64,000 nt of DNA from Bryoerythrophyllum caledonicum. Its lineage: Eukaryota; Streptophyta; Bryopsida; Pottiales; Pottiaceae. The stretch's first letter is position 1; each line of letters begins with the position of its first letter. The notes under the pieces were generated by a model that saw nothing but the letters and a program-made list of their open reading frames with translations, did not search any database and was not told where the DNA came from. A program made the position numbers and the translations under genes. The stretch is from contig OZ020517.1 of NCBI GenBank assembly GCA_963971425.1, forward strand, positions 11,720,501 through 11,784,500, read 5' to 3'. This document shows, in pieces, positions 57,980 through 64,000 of this stretch.

Positions 57980-59040
57980 TTTTTGTGAAATTAGAAAGCC
58001 TCTAGAATTAATGTTTTTTTTAGTTTTAACCGTAGGATCTCAATGATGACTTATTAAGTAATATGCTCACAAAATTTCATAAAGTTTCACCGCACGGATT
58101 GAAAGATTATAATGTTTGAAGTAGTGAAAATGCTCATTTTCTTCCCTTCGTTTTTTGGATCAGCAGTCTTTTATTTCAATTGGTGTCACATTTTTGCACT
58201 ATAAAAGGTCTCAATTAATTACCATAATGTTAAGCATGATGTTAATTTTCTATATACCGATTTTTAGAGTTAGAAAAGGGGTGTAGAATATTCAAAAAAA
58301 TTGTGCAATGAGTGGGGGTTCAAAAATTCACAATTCACGTTATGTTTTTTTGTGAACTTAATATCGTTTGAAATGAGAATCCAAATGGTCAATACGAAGG
58401 TTTACATCACATAATGCCGTAGAAATAATCAAAAGTGAATCATACAAAGATCTCAAAGTTTTATGTGAAAAGGTAGAAGTTTTTTGGTACTCTCCTCGAA
58501 AATGTGTGACAATGTGTGAAAATAATTGACTTGGATTAATATGCTTTTTCACTAAAGAACTAACAACATGCTTAACACGATGGTATTGGATTTGCATCTC
58601 GTGTAGTGCAAAAGTTTTTAGAGGTAGACAAGGGGTGTAGCATATTTTTTTTAAATGTGCAATGAGTGGTGGTTCAAAAATTCTCAATTCACGTTATGTT
58701 TTTTGGTGAATTTGATATCGTTTGAAATGAGAATCCAAATGGTCAATACAAAGGTTTACATCAAATAATGTGGTAGGAAAAATTAAAAGTGGATCATACG
58801 AAGCTCTCAAAGTTTTATGTGGAACGGTAGAAGTTTTTTGGTACTCTCCTCGAAAACGTATGACAATGTGTGAAAATAATTGATTTGGATTAATATGCTA
58901 TTTTTCCTATAAGAACGAACAGCATGCTTAACACGATGGTATTGGATTTAGATCTTGTGTAGTGCAAAAGTTTTTAGAGGTAGACAAGGGGTGTTGCATG
59001 TTCAAAAATATTGTGCAATGAGTGGTGGTTCAAAAATTCT
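57980..59040 (+). repeat. Internal repeats C, D and E (partial units)
   Basis: Unit C (57,980-58,560) matches the first part of units A and B (ccgcacggattgaaagattataatgtttgaag, gttaagcatgatgtt, ggggtgtag). D (58,560-58,915) and E (58,915-59,040) are further tandem partial copies sharing acaacatgcttaacacgatggtattggattt and gtttttagaggtagacaaggggtgt. The array ends about 60 bp before the right-hand gene. Confidence 0.7.
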
Positions 59041-59102
59041 TATTCCATACTAATAGTGACTATCGTTTTGTAATGATATACAGGTTTTTTGAGTGTTGCG
59101 TT

Positions 59103-62100
59103 ATGGCACCACCAAATATTGATAGAATCTGGGAGAGCCACGGTTGGTGGATCGCGGAAGTGGATGAGTCGAGCGCCTTCTTATGGGTGACGGATTATCC
59201 CTTTGAGCTGGGGAAGCGTAAATCGGCGTTGGGAAAGAGTTTTGGCAAAATCCAAGCAATCACTCTTCGACGTGATGATATGGTATACGTTACATGCGCA
59301 GTGGGTCCAGGTCAATCGGAGGTGAAGACTTCTCTTTCGAAGAAGTTGCTTTTGGCACCTGTCCCTTTGAATCTTCTTCAAAATCCAGGTCAGGTGAAAT
59401 TCCTCAAATCCTTGCAGACGTTTTGGTTAAACATCTCTCTTGCGGGACGTACTACTAGACACAACAATGTCTTAGCCTGTTTAGCGTTATCACCGGAGAT
59501 GGTGCTGAAGGCTAAGAAGATTATGGAGGAACATATTGGATATGAAGCATTTCGGGAGAGAGACCCATCACGTGCGACAACTCAAGCTCCACCAGCAGAA
59601 CTAGAAGAAACAGAAGTTTATCGAATTCTTGCTGAGCCGTTGGAATTGGATTGGCGACCACTGGAGGGGGGGAGAGGAAGTGGAGGCCAACATCCCACCA
59701 CAACTTCTAAGGTACAGACATTACCGAATCCTCCATTAACGAGTAGACGTCCTACGAAGAGGCCACGGCGTGTTGACAGTGATATAGCTTCTGGTTCAAG
59801 AGAAGGCCCATCGAGTTTGGATCCAAGTGGGAAGAGGTTGATTGGGAGAAGTGCAAGATCGGGTGGCAGGATTCCTAGGTCGGAGCTCAGGACGTCTGAT
59901 GGTCATCGTAGGGCCCCTACATCTACACCGGGAGATTTAGCTGATTTGTCTGCTATGGCGCCGGAGCAAGAAGATTTTCACTACCTTCCAGACAATATAC
60001 CAGAGGATTTTGAAGACAATGCGGAGATACCGTAGGATGTTCCAACTCCAATGAATTTAAAAGCACCAGTGCCTACAACAGAGGAGATTGCGAAAGGATC
60101 AGTGTGGGGGAATTTTGTGTTTAAGGCACACATAGACCGCATTGTCTCTGTGGAGAATCTGGAAACCAACCACCGGGTTTTATCACAGAAGAGGGTCATA
60201 GAAGTATTCAATCGCTTACGAGACCCAGACTCCGCGACTCGGGTGAGTAGATTGGTACTTCGACCGATCAGATATATCGTGCATACTACCACCGATCATG
60301 GTGTCGTTGAGAAGGAAGAGCTGCCATTTCCGTTGGTAGGTACCGCACGAGAGTTTGAATGCATGTTCATTGCACACGAGAGTGCTTCTGCAGAGGGTGC
60401 TATGGGATCACAGTATTCTTGGCTTCAAGATCATATCATTTGGGAACCGGTGGATGGGCAACACATAGTAGCAGCTCGTAAGTTTGCACAACAGGAGTGG
60501 AGAGATGGAACGATGCCTTTAAACGAGTATCAGGACACGTTTGAGCGGCGGGAGGCCTCTTTTGTGGTGTATGATGATCGTCGCTTTTACATTGAGAAGT
60601 CTGCGCGGATCAATGTGGCGGAGTTCCAGAGACATTCATATTCTACCATGGAGGAGGATTTGAGGAAGATCCGTCAGATTTGGGATCTAAACGGGAGGCC
60701 TGATAGCACACTACGTGCGGACGATGCACGTAGGGCTGTTGTTTTGGTGAGTGCGGCAAGTGCAGTGCATAAGTTGCCCAAGGGGGATGGAGTTGTCACG
60801 GTGAAGAAGTTGGCCAAAAACATGGAGGATCTGACCAATCATGCATGGAATCCGAGCAATGATTGCTTCGAAGCTATCATTCAAGTATGTAAGGACTACG
60901 AAGACGGCAATCTCTTTTATAGCAAGGATGAAGAGGACAAGTGAAAGGACATGGCAAGGAAGAAAGAGCTGGATCCAAATGTGGACGTACGACCAACAAG
61001 AAAGGAGATGACCCAGAATTGGTTGAGGCCGTTAGGTAGGGTTCCGATTCCATATTATCTTCGGTTGACAAAGTCTGCTGCAGCGAAGCCGGTGACGGAG
61101 GATGGAGTAAGACCTCGTCAAACATACTACTTCGACGGTGTAAAAGACAAGAATCCACATCGTCATACGATTGCCGGTGTTTGTGACCGATATCAGAGAC
61201 GAGAAGCTGTAATCAATTCCATCCGTTGGTTGATGGTGGAGAACAAGGAAAGTACACCTGATTCCATGGAGTTCTTCCGTATCCGTGTAGGGAAGTATTT
61301 TCCGAGGAGTAACGCACAACTTGATACCTTTGGGAAGCTTTCGAATGCTGCCACGAAAAAAACTTGGACTGCTCCTGTGCGGGGGAAGGTGTCTAAGCTG
61401 GAAGACATAGGCTACCTCATCCCTCCTTCCATCAGGTTTCATTATGGTGACATTGCAGCAGGGGGGCGTGGATACATTGGATTGTCCGTGGATGTGGGAG
61501 GACAGGCTACTGCTAATTGGGAATGGCAGATGGAAGTCAAGAGGCCAGGCCAGAGCGACATAGAGAATCTTCTTCCAATTCAGTGTAGAAGAGGGTTATT
61601 CCGCACCGACTACATAGAGTTGGGAAAACCATGTTTGTGGGTGATTGATTGTCGACGTGGCGGTGGGAGGCATGGAGATGGTCATTGGGGAGACGTCCAG
61701 TTATCCGGAGCTTTTGCACAGCTGTCATTATGGATGGCAAATATTGAACAATGGAACGTCATCTTCTTGTTACCAGCGGCCGTGTATGCCAACGAAGACT
61801 TTTTCACGAAGGTGAAGCTTCCAAAGGGATGTACCATGCGACGTGGATGTTGGGCATTTAATCCAAACTCGGTTAATCCCTATGCTCTCGATTTTACAGA
61901 GAATGGGCGTCTGGAGCAAGTAGTACAATCGATTGGCGATGTTGTGATTTGTATGCAACACCCTGTGGGTACATCTCCTGGCCCGAACTATGTTTCTGGA
62001 GACGTTCCACTTCCTCTTGTTTTCTTAGATCACTGGAGTGAGGCATGCCAACCCTCTGAAGTTGATTCACTTGAGAGATCTCCAACAGAGCTGGCAAGAC

Positions 62101-63065
62101 TAGTGGGCTCATACTTGCCCCGTGGTTGGGATTTAGTGGCGTATAACATATCTACGGCCATTCCCACGATCCTTGAAGGAGATTTCCAGGGATCTGAGGT
62201 TTTCATCATTGACGATTGTACAGACAGAGTTTCATTTCTGTACAATGAATTGTCCGACAATTTCCAAGGACAACTGTTGGTCAGGATTGGTGGACCAAGT
62301 ACTGGTTACAACGTCGTACCTGAGACCGAAGAGGTGGTTGGTGGAGTGAGGAATGAAGACGACAATGAGGATGGAGGTGGTTTACATGAGAGATTGCCAC
62401 GTTCAGGTACCACTGAAGATTTCTCATCTCGTAGTGGTATAGACGCCGATGAAGATGGAGTGAACCAGTCTCCTCCAAGAGAGAGGATTCCATCAACGCA
62501 GCGGGCGGTGGGAGATACTTCAGGAAGGACGTCTGCAACACCTACAGAGAGGATGCAAGATATCGGTGTAGTGGATGTTGGTTTGGCGGCAGGGGCAGGA
62601 GGGGGGCGTACATTTGATGGTCGTAGGCTGGAGATGGAGGAAGAAGAATTGGATTCATTGGAATTTTTTTCGGTGCAGAGGAGGATTCCATAGTCTTCGA
62701 TGCCTTCTCAATCAGAGCCTGTATCGGAGACACAAGAGACGTTGGAAGGTACTCAGAGTGATACCGGACCAGGTTTGCCTTCCGTTCCAAGATCTAGCGT
62801 ATCCGAGGACATCATTGCATTTCAAGGGGCCTTCTCGTTAGAGCGAGAGATGTCCTTCAATGGAGAGGATGGCTTTTTCTACAATGATGATAGGGTAAGG
62901 CATATGCGGGAGGGTGTTCCTGGCAATTACCGATATGTTGAGTGTACCTCCATTGGCATCGAAGATGTGGGAGATCGTCCAGTACAAGATCATGAACTGT
63001 CCGCTATGGTAGGTAGCGCCATTGGACACGTGGAGGGAGTCGTTCCGCCAGAAGATGAGCTCTGA
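59103..63065 (+). pseudogene. Large transposon-borne protein with ParB-like motif and possible degenerate methyltransferase fold, three in-frame stops
   Basis: From ATG 59,103 (MAPPNIDRIWESHGWW) to TGA 63,063-63,065 there is one frame of about 1,320 codons with only three internal stops: TAG 60,033, TGA 60,942 and TAG 62,691. No frameshift separates the four open pieces. A splice acceptor-like tatacag ends at 59,083, so a 5' intron is possible. Part 1: conserved-looking N-terminal domain, then a basic/Ser linker (RRPTKRPRR). Part 2: EPVDGQHIVAARKF (60,450-60,476) resembles the GxHR loop of ParB/Srx nucleases. Part 3: LWVIDCRRGGGRHGDGHW, then WNVIFLLPAAVY and later WDLVAYN-STAIPTI, EVFIIDD, in the order of an amino-methyltransferase but with the DPPY-type motif replaced by DCRR. 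Part 4: acidic tail. ParB plus methyltransferase pairing is known in phage modification enzymes; the assignment here is tentative. Position beside the transposase implies a role for the element. Confidence 0.6.
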
Positions 63066-63653
63066 GGCCTAGAGCTATATACTGTAGTAGAGCATGCACG
63101 CAGTTTAGGTGACAAGTATATTAGTATAATGCAGTTTGAGATGTGTCTATCGTTCGATGGGTGGTATATATTTATATATTGGGTGGTATATATTTATATA
63201 TTGGGTGGTCCATATGATATGTTTGATTTTAGAATTCCTCAGCAATAGTGTGGAATTGCTTTATTATGTATGTTTTTGCATTATAAAATACAGTGAGGTA
63301 CTTTACACTGTCTTAGGAAATTGCAAATATATTTTTGTATCTCTTACACATTGTATTTGTAGTGCAGTACTCTAAAATCCTATAATAACTCATAACACAT
63401 TTATAATCTCTTTGGGCACATGATCATAATTTTGTAGCAGGATTTGCAAACTAGATTAGAAATCATATATTTTCTAAAAAAAGGTAGCGAATGTAAAAAA
63501 TATATTATTGATATAAACATGAAGATGCCAATGTATGACACGACAAACACCCAAAAAATTTGACAAAAAACATACTAAACTTTTGCCAAATTTTGATTTA
63601 AAAAAAAGTTATGAGCAAATAACTTGCGGCTTTCTACCAGCAACCAGTGCACT
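63066..63653. other. Right subterminal region of the transposon
   Basis: AT-rich, non-coding; likely 3' UTR of the right gene. A 26-bp duplication (gggtggtatatatttatatatt) occurs at about 63,160-63,205. Confidence 0.5.
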
Positions 63654-63685
63654 TGGCTAAGTGCATAATTGCTTAATTGCGTGTT
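63654..63685 (-). repeat. Right terminal inverted repeat
   Basis: Pairs with 49,799-49,830. The inner part is a compact hairpin: gcactt (63,649-63,654) and aagtgc (63,659-63,664), 4-nt loop. Confidence 0.85.
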
Positions 63686-63689
63686 AACA

Positions 63690-63796
63690 CTAGAAACCAT
63701 TATATGTCAAATTTGACTAAAACTTAAAAATGTTGAAAACTTTCACTTTAAATTTTTTATTGGAAATTCATTGTAAATTATAATATAAATGTAAAT
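63690..63796. other. Flanking AT-rich DNA
   Basis: No feature seen. Confidence 0.5.
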
Positions 63797-64000
63797 GTAA
63801 TAATAGACCTTGTCTCTCATAATATATAAGCCTGGTGTTAGTCCAGTAATCTGCAACAATTCTATAGGAGTATATTGGATGAACTCATTTGATGAAACCA
63901 AATGATATTCTACCTCGAGTATAAAGTAAATGACGGGTATCTAAAGGAGATAATTGGTGTCTAAAGTAAGTTGCAATTTCCCTTTCAAATTTGCTTCTAA
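63797..64000 (+). repeat. Dispersed repeat, copy 2 (cut by window edge)
   Basis: Matches 8,690-8,892 in the same orientation at over 90% by eye; continues beyond the window. Confidence 0.75.

Larger units (their letters stand above)
49799..63685. mobile_element. Large two-gene DNA transposon with 32-bp TIRs (DUF7869 type)
   Basis: The ends 49,799-49,830 and 63,654-63,685 are inverted repeats with 31 of 32 positions identical (start aacacgcaattaagc; single mismatch at position 28). A further 8 bp, agtgcact, follow on both sides after a 5-bp gap. The 4 bp aaca occur just outside both ends (49,795-49,798 and 63,686-63,689), a candidate target duplication. Length is about 13.9 kb, uncertain because of the 200-N gap. 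It contains two large divergent genes, a probable transposase on the left and a protein of unknown function on the right, with repeats between. No similarity continues outside the ends, supporting the boundaries. Confidence 0.8.

Noticed and set aside
60033..62693. Three stops each followed within 18 bp by ATG, suggesting four separate or polycistronic ORFs
   Set aside because: All four pieces share one frame with no overlap logic, the sequence reads smoothly across each stop, and C-to-T decay explains all of them. Readthrough context (for example TAG-CAA-TTA) is absent.

Overview
This is nuclear DNA from a land plant or close streptophyte relative. The evidence is one intron-containing plant-type 14-3-3 gene surrounded by plant-style transposable elements: Helitron-like repeats, a CACTA element, an Athila/Tat-like Gypsy element and very long LINEs. 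The species cannot be named from sequence. The LINEs and the DUF7869-type transposon point loosely to a bryophyte, lycophyte, fern or charophyte rather than a crop-type angiosperm. One 200-N assembly gap lies at 57,175-57,374. I found no rRNA, tRNA or CRISPR array.

Layout. 0.3-1.4 kb: a severely 5'-truncated LINE copy with a 12-bp target duplication and an inner inverted-repeat element. 1.5-2.8 kb: two head-to-tail non-autonomous Helitron-like copies. 4.6-6.7 kb: the only ordinary host gene, a 14-3-3 protein of about 258 residues in at least six exons. 8.7-9.4 kb: a dispersed repeat whose second copy is at the right edge of the window.

9.39-48.85 kb is a Russian-doll nest that target-site duplications resolve completely. 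LINE-1 (minus strand, duplication agagttactcta) is split into 9,388-15,440 and 41,872-48,845 by LINE-2 (plus strand, duplication tattgggtgtca, 15,441-41,859). LINE-2 is itself interrupted by a young Gypsy element (21,186-32,002, duplication tcccc, two 2,767-bp LTRs almost identical) and by a CACTA element (37,702-40,167, duplication aga). After removing insertions both LINEs are about 13 kb. Their order is ORF1, then ORF2 with a 2A-like ribosome-skipping motif, AP endonuclease, reverse transcriptase, Cys-rich segment, a possible methyltransferase-like domain, RNase H and a terminal Cys/His motif. LINE-2 has two 2A motifs in frame. Both LINEs are decayed.

49.8-63.7 kb is the strongest candidate for an undescribed system: a transposon of about 13.9 kb bounded by 32-bp terminal inverted repeats (31 of 32 match) with a candidate 4-bp duplication. 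It carries two large divergent genes. The left gene (minus strand) is a DUF7869-type protein with an RNase H-like acidic pattern, the likely transposase. The right gene (plus strand) is one reading frame of about 1,320 codons with a ParB-like GxH motif and a possible degenerate methyltransferase fold. Each frame is broken only by in-frame stops (one and three), and all four are explained by single C-to-T changes in CG or CHG context, as expected for a methylated, silenced element. Between the genes lie 0.95-kb direct repeats and the assembly gap.
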